Assembly (NCBI GenBank): GCA_019420405.1
Contig: JAHZHF010000081.1
Span: 1-11,042 of the forward strand
Length of the DNA stretch: 11,042 nt
Direction: 5' to 3'
Origin: Clostridiales bacterium
GTDB taxonomy: Bacteria > Bacillota > Clostridia > Lachnospirales > Lachnospiraceae
Each line of letters starts with the position of its first letter. The stretch's first letter is position 1. The notes below the pieces were generated by a model that searched no databases, was not told the origin of the DNA, and saw only the letters and a program-made list of their open reading frames with translations. Shown here piece after piece: positions 1 to 6,678 of the stretch. A program made the translations under genes and the position numbers.

Positions 1-35
1 TCTGCCCCGCTTCCGGACGTGATCCAACGGAAAAT

Positions 36-60
36 GTTAGTGCACTAAATAGCTGAACTA
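36..60 (+). repeat. left copy of 25-bp inverted repeat framing the cluster
   Basis: This 25-bp stretch matches the reverse complement of 10896-10920 at 22 of 25 positions, with an uninterrupted 13-bp core (actaaatagctga). It begins 10 bp beyond the stop of the dehydrogenase gene ending at 71. Outside it, at 14-20, is the 7-mer cggacgt. The same 7-mer lies outside the right copy on the opposite strand, 14 rather than 15 bp away. The role is unknown; candidates are transposon or island ends, a recombination site, or a shared 3' element of both transcripts. Confidence 0.75.
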
Positions 61-70
61 TTACATATTC

Positions 71-1039
71 TTAGTCAAACGGATACTTAACCCCCCACTC
101 TTTTCTCAGCCTGTCCATCAGTTTCATCATGAATATGCTTTCTCTGTGAGGGATCTGTTCACATTCAAGTTTTCCTTCCCGAATCGCCTTCATAGCCGCT
201 CTTACCTGATATTCAAATCCCGTAATCTGCTCCGGCATGATTTCCTCCCGGATCATCTGTCCATCCGGCGAGTAGACTCTGACTGCCTTTACGTTATTAA
301 TATGCTCCGCGATCAGATAGCCCTTTGTCCCGTACACAATTCCGTTCTGTTCTGTAGCAGAAAGCGCACTGCTCTGGACAGAAGCCATTGTTCCGTTTTT
401 ATATCTCAGGATAACCGAATTCTGAGCGTCCACCCCGGTATCAAATTTCACACAAGATGTAACCACTTGTTCAATCTCATTCCCCAGCACCATACTGGCA
501 AATGTAAGAGGATATATCCCCACGTCAAGCAGAGCTCCTCCTGCCAGCGCCGGATCCGTAATTCTCTTCTTTTCTCTGATATTATATCCGAGATTGGCAG
601 TAAGACCTGTCACTTCACCGATCTCCCCGGAATCAATGATCCGGTTAATCCGTTCCCTTGAAGGAAGATAACGGGTCCATATGGCCTCTGTGACAAATAC
701 TTTTTTCTCCTCCGCCAGAGCAATCACTTCTTCTGCCTGGGCGGCATTCCCCATGAACGCTTTCTCGCAGAGAACCGGTTTTCCGTTTTCAATACACAGC
801 TTAGCGTTAGCATAATGAGCGGAGTGGGGTGTAGCAATATACACCAGTTCCACCTCGTCATCTCTGACGAGTTCCTCATAAGACCCGTAGGCTCTTTCGG
901 CTCCCCAGCGCACGGCAAAGTCTTTTGCCTTTTTCTCATCTCTTGAAGATATGGCCCAGAGACTCGCATCCTCCATTTGATTAAGCGTTTCAGCCATAGT
1001 GCGGGCAATATTGCCCGCACCTATTATACCGATTTTCAT
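71..1039 (-). CDS. Gfo/Idh/MocA-family NAD(P)-dependent sugar dehydrogenase
   Basis: This 322-residue protein is a cytoplasmic oxidoreductase of the Gfo/Idh/MocA family, closest in pattern to dihydrodiol dehydrogenase and NADP-dependent D-xylose dehydrogenase, which oxidise a sugar C1 to a lactone. The N-terminal Rossmann domain (about 1-120) carries the GAGNIA nucleotide loop at residues 7-12. The catalytic-lysine motif at 92-94 reads EKA rather than the common EKP. The C-terminal domain holds the LAGGALLDVGIYPL block, with D172 and the expected catalytic Y176. The length is normal for the family. The start is supported by GGAGG at 1046-1050, 6 bp upstream. It is the last gene of the series but lies beyond a strong terminator, so it may be expressed by read-through or from a weak promoter of its own. 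The sugar substrate cannot be read from the sequence. Family confidence is high; the 1-dehydrogenase role is inferred. Confidence 0.93.
   Translation of the reverse strand: MKIGIIGAGNIARTMAETLNQMEDASLWAISSRDEKKAKDFAVRWGAERAYGSYEELVRDDEVELVYIATPHSAHYANAKLCIENGKPVLCEKAFMGNAAQAEEVIALAEEKKVFVTEAIWTRYLPSRERINRIIDSGEIGEVTGLTANLGYNIREKKRITDPALAGGALLDVGIYPLTFASMVLGNEIEQVVTSCVKFDTGVDAQNSVILRYKNGTMASVQSSALSATEQNGIVYGTKGYLIAEHINNVKAVRVYSPDGQMIREEIMPEQITGFEYQVRAAMKAIREGKLECEQIPHRESIFMMKLMDRLRKEWGVKYPFD
999..1020. repeat. 22-bp perfect palindrome inside the dehydrogenase start region
   Basis: Each half is gtgcgggcaat or its reverse complement, with no mismatch. It lies about 20-40 nt inside the coding region and encodes the Gly-Ala-Gly-Asn-Ile-Ala-Arg nucleotide-binding loop. 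In the mRNA it would fold into a GC-rich hairpin close to the start codon, which could dampen translation. It may simply be a by-product of the codons of a conserved motif. Confidence 0.6.
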
Positions 1040-1094
1040 AAGATACCTCCTCGTATATAAACATAAGACCTATTTATTATTTCCATGATAACAC

Positions 1095-1136
1095 AAAAAC
1101 GCCGAAACTCCCATTTCATTCGGGAATTTCGACGTT
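1095..1136 (-). terminator. Rho-independent terminator after the MBL-fold gene
   Basis: On the minus strand, 1136-1122 pairs with 1112-1098 to form a stem of about 15 bp. Two positions are G-U wobbles, and the loop is about 9 nt. The stem is followed immediately by a T run (1099-1095). It lies 68 bp after the MBL-fold gene stop and 56 bp before the dehydrogenase start. It should end or strongly attenuate the main transcript there. The wobble pairs are valid only on the minus strand; on the plus strand they become A-C mismatches, so the element is strand-specific. Confidence 0.88.
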
Positions 1137-1203
1137 CTCACCGTAACGCTTCCGCCCGGATCATCTGTAAAACCCGCTCCGGATGACGGAAACATCGTAC
1201 ATG

Positions 1204-2043
1204 TTATCTTATATGGTTTTCATTATAAACAATAGACGCTTTGCCGTACACACCTTTTATTGTCGGTGCCGAAGTCATATGACTGAAGTCTTCCGGTTCC
1301 ACATCCACAGTCCCCGCCAGTATCTTCTCCGCGCATCGGATCAGATCATAAAGATATCGCTTGCTGATCGGTCTCAAAAAATGTCCCGGAAGAATAAGGT
1401 CAAACTCATCCGAACGTTTTTCAATTTCCAGCAGCGCATGATAATAATCTTCTACACTGGTCGAATAGTCGTCAAACACCAGGATCGGCGTACTCACAAC
1501 CGCGTCACCTGATATGAGAATTCTGTTTTCAGAATCCAAAAGAGCAATACTCCCCGGCGTATGTCCCGGTACTTCCAGGACCTCAAATTCCATTCCGCCA
1601 AGATCGAACCTGTCTCCCGTCTTTACCGAATGGAGTTCTCCCGGGAGACAAAGAGGTTTCTCAGACAGATCCGGTCCTGTATAATATGTCTCTTTCATTG
1701 TCTTTAAGCAGAATTTTCTCCACCTTTCTTCGCTCATATACCCTTCTCTGACAAGATACCAGTCGCGCTCATTCATGTACGCCGTTCCAAATTCCTGATT
1801 TCCCATCGCATGATCCATATGACCATGCGTATTTACTACAAAAACCGGCCTGTCTGTAATAGTCTCCACCGTTTTTTTCAGTTCACCCAAACCTGCTCCG
1901 GTATCTACAAGCATTGCTTTTTCCTTACCTGCAGCCAGATACATAATATCTGTGCCGAATTCATCAATCGCATAAATCGAATCCGTAATTTTTTGCACAG
2001 TATAGCCGTTGATTTTCTGCAAATTCACATTATCCATAAACAT
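1204..2043 (-). CDS. metallo-beta-lactamase-fold hydrolase
   Basis: With the ATG at 2043 this is a 279-residue zinc hydrolase of the metallo-beta-lactamase superfamily. The full ligand set is visible: THGHMDH (H73, H75, D77, H78), the His of VPGHTPGS (H161), the Asp of ISGDAVV (D180) and the His of LPGHFLRP (H221). No signal peptide is present, so it is cytoplasmic. GGAGG at 2048-2052 lies 4 bp before this ATG and 10 bp before a second ATG at 2037; either may be used. A longer frame to 2067 has no ribosome site at its start. It follows the second permease after a 68-bp gap and is closed by the terminator at 1095-1136. The superfamily includes lactonases, thioesterases and glyoxalases. In this context a lactone or keto-acid hydrolase is plausible, but the substrate is unknown. 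Confidence 0.9.
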   Translation of the reverse strand: MFMDNVNLQKINGYTVQKITDSIYAIDEFGTDIMYLAAGKEKAMLVDTGAGLGELKKTVETITDRPVFVVNTHGHMDHAMGNQEFGTAYMNERDWYLVREGYMSEERWRKFCLKTMKETYYTGPDLSEKPLCLPGELHSVKTGDRFDLGGMEFEVLEVPGHTPGSIALLDSENRILISGDAVVSTPILVFDDYSTSVEDYYHALLEIEKRSDEFDLILPGHFLRPISKRYLYDLIRCAEKILAGTVDVEPEDFSHMTSAPTIKGVYGKASIVYNENHIR

Positions 2044-2111
2044 GTTTCCTCCACTTACATTCTGCATGTCACAGCCGGCTTTTGCAGCATCGGCACTTCA
2101 TAGTCCAACCG

Positions 2112-2954
2112 CTACATTTTAATCGCTCCGGCTGTAATTCCACTGGTAATATATTTTTGTGCCAATATATATAACAGCACAATAGGTATAATCGAAAGTG
2201 TCAGGGCTGCGATCAGAAGGTTCCACTCGGAACTTGCATTGCTGCGGAACATGTAAATCATGACAGTCAATGTACGTTTCTCTGAATCGCTGATCATAAG
2301 ACTCGGCATCAGGAAGTCGTTCCATGTCCACAGGAAGAAAAGCACACCGATTGTAATACTCGTAGGCTTCACCAGAGGGAAGATCACCTGAACCATAGTT
2401 CGGATCACACCACATCCGTCGATACACGCCGCCTCTTCAAGTTCTTTCGGAATTGACTTTAGAAATCCGACATAAGTAAAAATTCCAAACGCGCAGTGAA
2501 AGCCGATATACAGGCAGACAAGCACAGTCAGTTTATTTGTCAGGTCATATTTTGCCATCATTGTCTGAAGCGCAATCATAATCGTATGAAACGGAATAAT
2601 CTGTCCCATTGTAAACAGAATATACAGAAATTTTCCTCCCTTTGACTGAATGTGGGAGATTCCATATGCCGCCATAAAGCTGAAGATTACGCCAAACGCA
2701 ACTGTAAATACCGTTACAAAAGCCGAGTTAAAAAACACTCTGAAAAAATCCATTCTCGCGATTGCCGTCGTATAGTTTTCCAAAGTAAAGTTAACCGGAA
2801 ATGACAGGAAATTTTTAATCATTTCCTGGTACGGTTTAAAACTGTTCATCACAAGCAGCAGAATCGGGGCAACGAATATCAGTCCCAGAACAAGCAGAAT
2901 AAGAGTAACTACAATGCTTCCGCCTTCCTTTTTTTCTCTTCTCGACTTTATCAT
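2112..2954 (-). CDS. ABC sugar transporter permease, MalG/UgpE type
   Basis: This 280-residue inner-membrane permease belongs to the carbohydrate uptake (CUT1) class. An N-terminal basic tail leads into a first membrane helix at about residues 13-37. Further helices lie near 73-99, 108-130, 141-163, 199-220 and 245-267. The cytoplasmic coupling motif is clear at 173-197, with EAA at 174-176, DG at 179-180 and prolines 193 and 197, which contact the ATPase. The C-terminus GITAGAIKM is typical of MalG-type subunits. Its ATG overlaps the stop of the upstream permease in an ATGA arrangement (2951-2954), and GGAGG lies 7 bp upstream, so the two subunits are translationally coupled. They would form a heterodimer served by the lipoprotein at 4032-5324. 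No ATPase gene is present in the window. Confidence 0.95.
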   Translation of the reverse strand: MIKSRREKKEGGSIVVTLILLVLGLIFVAPILLLVMNSFKPYQEMIKNFLSFPVNFTLENYTTAIARMDFFRVFFNSAFVTVFTVAFGVIFSFMAAYGISHIQSKGGKFLYILFTMGQIIPFHTIMIALQTMMAKYDLTNKLTVLVCLYIGFHCAFGIFTYVGFLKSIPKELEEAACIDGCGVIRTMVQVIFPLVKPTSITIGVLFFLWTWNDFLMPSLMISDSEKRTLTVMIYMFRSNASSEWNLLIAALTLSIIPIVLLYILAQKYITSGITAGAIKM

Positions 2955-3835
2955 AACTCAACCTCCCGTTTCCTTGTGAAGTGAAGCTGAATCAGCGTAA
3001 CAGCCGCAACCGCCACAAAAAGCACCACCGACTTCGCGGCGCCGTATCCAAGGTTATACTTTCTAAACGCTTCCTGGTATATATCCATAGCCGCTGTCAT
3101 AGTTGATCCGTACGGTCCTCCCGCCGTCATTGCATTTGGTACATCAAACGCTTTAAACGCTCCCGAAATAGAAACAAAAAGATTAATGGTAATTGTCGGC
3201 ATCAGCAGCGGAAGCTGAATATGACGGATCAGTTTCCATCCGGTACATCCATCCATTTTTCCCGCTTCAACCAGTTCTACCGGAACCGTCTGCAGACCGG
3301 CGGTATAGATGATCATCAGGAATCCCACCTGCTGCCAGATAGATACAAGAATGATTGTAAATGACGCCGTTCCCGGACTTCCAAACCAGCTGATATTTCC
3401 AAGCCACTCCCAGCCCATAATATCTGCAAGATTTGGCAGGATCTGCGCAAAAATAAATGTCCAGATGAATGCCACCAGTACTGCGGAAATAATATTAGGT
3501 ATGAAAAACAGTGCACGGATAACTCCTTTTGCACGAATTTTTTTATTAAGGAAATACGCAACAATGAATCCGAGTATGTTGCTTCCGATAATCGTCCAGA
3601 TACCGATTGAGATATTAAACAGGAACGCCTGCCAGAAATCCCCGTCTGAAAACAGCTTAACGTAATTGCTGATCCCCGCAAAGCTTCTTGCTCCGGACAT
3701 CAGATTCCAATTCTCAAAAGAGTACGGAATGGTTCCCAGAAACAGTGGAACCAGCAGCGCAAGCGCATACAGAACCAGAGCCGGTATAATGAACATATAA
3801 TAATATTTTCTGTATTTTTTATAAAGTATCGCCAT
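2951..3835 (-). CDS. ABC sugar transporter permease, MalF/UgpA type
   Basis: This is the partner CUT1 permease, 294 residues. I chose the ATG at 3835 because GAGGAG lies 6 bp upstream. The frame stays open upstream to 3943, but that extension has no ribosome site and runs through the hairpin at 3861-3901. Membrane helices appear near residues 14-34, 72-96, 107-131, 157-180, 214-230 and 267-285. The coupling loop reads ELVEAGKMDG (187-196), followed by prolines 209 and 213. The C-terminal block with TAGGPYGST is typical of UgpA-like subunits. It is 196 bp from the binding-protein gene and overlaps the next permease by 4 bp. The substrate cannot be assigned from the sequence. Confidence 0.94.
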   Translation of the reverse strand: MAILYKKYRKYYYMFIIPALVLYALALLVPLFLGTIPYSFENWNLMSGARSFAGISNYVKLFSDGDFWQAFLFNISIGIWTIIGSNILGFIVAYFLNKKIRAKGVIRALFFIPNIISAVLVAFIWTFIFAQILPNLADIMGWEWLGNISWFGSPGTASFTIILVSIWQQVGFLMIIYTAGLQTVPVELVEAGKMDGCTGWKLIRHIQLPLLMPTITINLFVSISGAFKAFDVPNAMTAGGPYGSTMTAAMDIYQEAFRKYNLGYGAAKSVVLFVAVAAVTLIQLHFTRKREVEL

Positions 3836-3860
3836 TTCTTTCTCCTCTCTTATCTTTCCT

Positions 3861-3901
3861 GCATTCCCGTGCAGACCTCTTCCCTGCAGGCACGGGAATG
3901 C
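3861..3901 (-). other. 12-bp perfect stem-loop in the leader of the first permease
   Basis: gcattcccgtgc (3861-3872) and gcacgggaatgc (3890-3901) are exact reverse complements separated by 17 nt. No T run follows on the minus strand, so it is not a simple terminator. It ends 25 bp upstream of the permease start, just before the ribosome site. It could protect the upstream mRNA from 3' exonucleases or modulate permease translation. Confidence 0.75.
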
Positions 3902-3911
3902 GCCTGCCCGA

Positions 3912-3966
3912 TGAAAGAAAAGGACGTCTCCTGCGCCGCACACTGCACTGACGCGGAAGAGACGCC
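3912..3966 (-). terminator. terminator-like hairpin between binding protein and permease
   Basis: On the minus strand, GGCGTCTC (3966-3959) pairs with GAGACG-CC (3930-3922, one bulged base). An inner CCGC/GCGG stem extends it, and TTTTCTTTCA follows at 3921-3912. It lies 66 bp after the lipoprotein stop. The interrupted T tract suggests partial termination, which would yield more binding protein than permease. Confidence 0.65.
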
Positions 3967-4031
3967 CTGTAAATCTTATTCTGCGATATGCTCAGTTAGA
4001 ATGTATCCCTTCAGTTCGCGCCTTATGGGAA

Positions 4032-5324
4032 CTACTCTGTAATATAGTTCAGGTATGCCTCATCCAGTTCACTGATAACCGTGTCTTTGTCCGCAGCCCC
4101 TGACATATAACCCTGTACAATATTTCCCGACTCCACATCAAATCCTGCAGCATACTGCTGGTATACCCACGGAATCGTATTGCCTGCTTCTACATATGCC
4201 TCATAGTCTGTTCTTGCCGGGCTCTCCACTCCGCCTTCAAACGGCATTGCAGGAAGCGCATCTCCCGGATCCTGAGAAACAAGCTGCATATATCCGCCCT
4301 CTTCATCCGGGTTGCTCATGTATTCAAGAACCCTCTTACACTCATCCGGATATTCCGTTTCCGAATTGATAACATAGCAGATACCAACATCAACGGACAG
4401 TTTATTCTGAGAAGCATCAGATGATACCGGCGTTGCAAATACGCCGATCTCCTGTACCGGATCCGCCGCCGCTACCGTCGTCTGAGAAAATTCGCTGGTA
4501 AGAAGCATTGCCACTTCACCATTTGCCAGAGCGTTATAGCCTGCATTAGAATCCTGATCCATCATATTGTCTCCGCAGTATTCCTTTACAATATCCAGAA
4601 AACTGAACACCTGATCAATTCCGTCTACATTGAATGTTCCTTCGCCCGAGTTCAGCGAATCTATAAATCCGGGAATATCATCCTGAACGAACGGTGTAAG
4701 CAGCTCGCTGAACAGATGTTTTAGCGTCCAGGAATCCTTAAATGTTGAACCAAGCGGCTGAATCCCTGCCTCCTCCAGCTTTTTACATGTATCTGCAAAC
4801 TCGTCCGGAGTTGTCGGAACACTCTCAATTCCCGCCTGTTCAAAAAGAGTTTTGTTATAAAATACTCCGAGATACTCGTAATTCGCCGGATATGCATAGA
4901 CTTTTCCATCCGTTCCTTTTCCTGATTCCAGTGCCTGCGGATATACTTTGTCAACAAATGGTTCGTCTGACAAATCCATAAGTCTTCCTGCCTCAGCAAA
5001 AGACTGCACCTGTGCATACGGAGTCAGAAGATAGATATCCGGAAGGTCATTGGATGCAGTTGCTGCTCCAAGCCAGTCTGAATAATCACCGGTCTGCATT
5101 GTCACGTCCAGCTCAATGTCATCATTTTTGCTGTTGAAGTCATCTTCAAACGCCTGCAGATCCTCCGCCCAGTTTCCGTTCCACACGGACATACTGATTT
5201 TCTTTTTTCCGCCGGAATCGGATTCCGAATCAGAGCCTGAATCTCCTCCCGAACTTCCACATGCCGCCATTGACAGTGTCATCACCGCTGCCAGTCCGGC
5301 AGCCAGCCATCTTTTCTTTTTCAT
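4032..5324 (-). CDS. sugar-binding lipoprotein of the ABC transporter (SBP family 1)
   Basis: This 430-residue extracellular solute-binding lipoprotein is the substrate-capturing component for the two permeases. Residues 1-21 form a lipoprotein signal (KKKRW, then a hydrophobic core), ending in the lipobox MAAC with lipidated C22. A flexible Gly/Ser/Asp linker at about 23-38 would hold the domain off the membrane. The mature part begins KKKISMSVWNGNW and matches the family-1 SBP fold, including YAYPANYEYLGVFYNKTLFE, where a small-residue/aromatic pattern normally lines the sugar cleft. GGAGG lies 7 bp upstream of the ATG. The gene sits between two structured gaps, 5325-5445 upstream and 3836-4031 downstream. 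The length is typical for binders of oligosaccharides or modified sugars. The ligand is not assignable from the sequence. Confidence 0.95.
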   Translation of the reverse strand: MKKKRWLAAGLAAVMTLSMAACGSSGGDSGSDSESDSGGKKKISMSVWNGNWAEDLQAFEDDFNSKNDDIELDVTMQTGDYSDWLGAATASNDLPDIYLLTPYAQVQSFAEAGRLMDLSDEPFVDKVYPQALESGKGTDGKVYAYPANYEYLGVFYNKTLFEQAGIESVPTTPDEFADTCKKLEEAGIQPLGSTFKDSWTLKHLFSELLTPFVQDDIPGFIDSLNSGEGTFNVDGIDQVFSFLDIVKEYCGDNMMDQDSNAGYNALANGEVAMLLTSEFSQTTVAAADPVQEIGVFATPVSSDASQNKLSVDVGICYVINSETEYPDECKRVLEYMSNPDEEGGYMQLVSQDPGDALPAMPFEGGVESPARTDYEAYVEAGNTIPWVYQQYAAGFDVESGNIVQGYMSGAADKDTVISELDEAYLNYITE

Positions 5325-5349
5325 TTGTTTACCTCCTCTTTTTTACTGT

Positions 5350-5365
5350 CAGTATTCCAATACTG
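5350..5365. promoter_or_regulatory. 16-bp palindrome in the binding-protein leader
   Basis: cagtatt-cc-aatactg is a perfect dyad with 7-bp arms. It lies 25 bp upstream of the lipoprotein start and just upstream of its ribosome site. It could be an operator for an internal promoter or an mRNA hairpin controlling translation. I see no convincing -35/-10 pair next to it. Confidence 0.4.
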
Positions 5366-5400
5366 CACTTTTTCCGGATGCCTTCCGGCACCTCTTATCT

Positions 5401-5427
5401 AAAACCCCTTGCTCTGAGACAGAGCAA
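5401..5427 (-). other. stem-loop after the dehydratase gene, possible attenuator
   Basis: TTGCTCTG (5427-5420, minus strand) pairs with CAGAGCAA (5416-5409) around a 3-nt loop. GGGGTTTTAG follows, with four T at 5404-5401. This is a weak terminator or a processing hairpin, 18 bp after the dehydratase stop. A second small stem (ccgga/tccgg) lies downstream at about 5374-5388. Together with the palindrome at 5350-5365 they fill the 121-bp gap before the lipoprotein gene. Confidence 0.45.
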
Positions 5428-5445
5428 ACGGATTTTATACAGCTT

Positions 5446-6678
5446 CTACGGCCTTACGGCAGTACCGTCCGTAAGTCTGGGAAGCATCCAATCCCAGGTG
5501 ACAGCTTCCTCGCTGCAGGGATATTCCGCCGCCGCTTTCTCGTCGATATCCACGCCGATTCCCGGCCGTTCACTCAGATACAGATAGCCGTCCCTCATCT
5601 CCGGCATACCGCCGAATATCTCATGCAGAGCTTCTGAACCTCCCTGGCCGAAAGACGTTGTCTCACTGTCGCTCCATTCCTGAATCCCGAAATTAGGCGA
5701 AGCCATATCCAGATGCACATTCACAGCATGTCCCACCGGAGTTAAATCCACCGGGCCGTGCCATGCAGTCCGGACTCCGAATGCATCGCACAGAGCGATC
5801 AGTTTTCTCGCCGGAGTGATCCCTCCGATCTGACTTATATGTACTCTTATATAGTCGATCTCCCTCTCTGTAATCAGAGACAGCCATTCATTCGGATTAT
5901 TAAACAGTTCTCCCATGGCGAGAGGGGTAACGCAGTGATTCCTGATCTGCTTAAACCATCCCGCCTGTTCCGGTGGAAGGCAGTCTTCCAGGAAAAACAG
6001 GCGGAACTTCTCCATATCCTTTGCAAATGCAACCGCATCCGCCGGCCGGAGTCTTTCATGTACATCATGGCACAGGTCCAAATCCCAGCCGTATGTTTCT
6101 CTGAGTCGTTCGAAAAGCTCGACCGTCTTCTTCATATAGACTTTCGGTTCATAATAGCAGCCATCCGGCGCTCCCTCCGGCGGATGATGCATCGTTTCTC
6201 TTCCGCCGTATCCTCCGAGTTGTGCCCGGATACACCGATATCCTTTTTCCTTCAGCTCGCCAACTCTCTTCACACACTCGTCTATCGTTGCTCCTTCGGC
6301 ATGGGTATAGCACGGAACCCCGGTTCTGCATCTGCCTCCGAAAAGCTCGTAGAGCGGCATTCCCGCCATCTTGCCCTTGATGTCCCAAAGCGCCATATCC
6401 ACTCCTGAAAGCGCATTATTAAGCACCGGCCCGTTTCTCCAGTAGCTCATTCCCTGAACTGTCTGCCAGATATCCTCGATATCCGCCACATTTCTTCCGA
6501 TCAGATACGGCTTCAAATATTTTTCTATCGCTGTAACCACCGCCAGATGCCTGTGGGCAAATGTGGCGCACCCCAGGCCGTACAGACCGGGTTCACTCGT
6601 CTCAACCTTCACCGTCACCAGATTAATCTTCTGAGGCGCACAGCATATTACTCTGATATCTCTGATTGTTATATTCAT
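5446..6678 (-). CDS. ManD/RspA-like enolase-superfamily sugar-acid dehydratase
   Basis: This 410-residue protein belongs to the D-mannonate dehydratase (ManD/RspA) subgroup of the enolase superfamily, which removes water from an aldonate to give a 2-keto-3-deoxy acid. The capping domain (about 1-120) includes GMSYWRNGP and VDMALWDIKGK. The barrel carries the Mg ligands D205, E231 and E257, the acid/base H207 (HDVH), R278, H307 (AWHGP) and E334 (IQEW). P309 aligns with the position where Pro is associated with low-efficiency family members. Two ManD hallmarks look altered. The loop after R151 is about nine residues shorter than in RspA and lacks an obvious Tyr159 counterpart. The C-terminus ends RLTDGTAVRP, where RspA has a Trp after the DGT. 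These comparisons are from memory of RspA. The start overlaps the SDR stop (ATGA). The fold is certain; the substrate is open. Confidence 0.92.
   Translation of the reverse strand: MNITIRDIRVICCAPQKINLVTVKVETSEPGLYGLGCATFAHRHLAVVTAIEKYLKPYLIGRNVADIEDIWQTVQGMSYWRNGPVLNNALSGVDMALWDIKGKMAGMPLYELFGGRCRTGVPCYTHAEGATIDECVKRVGELKEKGYRCIRAQLGGYGGRETMHHPPEGAPDGCYYEPKVYMKKTVELFERLRETYGWDLDLCHDVHERLRPADAVAFAKDMEKFRLFFLEDCLPPEQAGWFKQIRNHCVTPLAMGELFNNPNEWLSLITEREIDYIRVHISQIGGITPARKLIALCDAFGVRTAWHGPVDLTPVGHAVNVHLDMASPNFGIQEWSDSETTSFGQGGSEALHEIFGGMPEMRDGYLYLSERPGIGVDIDEKAAAEYPCSEEAVTWDWMLPRLTDGTAVRP

Noticed and set aside
1..56. Possible C-terminal coding tail of a plus-strand gene entering from the left
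   Set aside because: Two plus-strand frames are open here, but the stretch is too short to judge and shows no family signature.
1137..1203. ttccg/cggaa and ccggat repeats between the MBL-fold stop and its terminator
   Set aside because: The arms are short with a large loop and alternative pairings; not distinguishable from chance.
2069..2101. Ten-codon minus-strand frame with three cysteines (MKCRCCKSRL)
   Set aside because: No proper ribosome site; short frames of this size are expected by chance in a gap.
3836..3943. Upstream extension of the first permease to an ATG at 3943
   Set aside because: The added 36 residues have no ribosome site and cross the perfect stem-loop, while GAGGAG sits 6 bp before the ATG at 3835.
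5758..6408. Plus-strand open frame opposite the ManD-like gene
   Set aside because: The minus-strand protein has conserved catalytic residues throughout; the opposite frame shows no recognisable domain.
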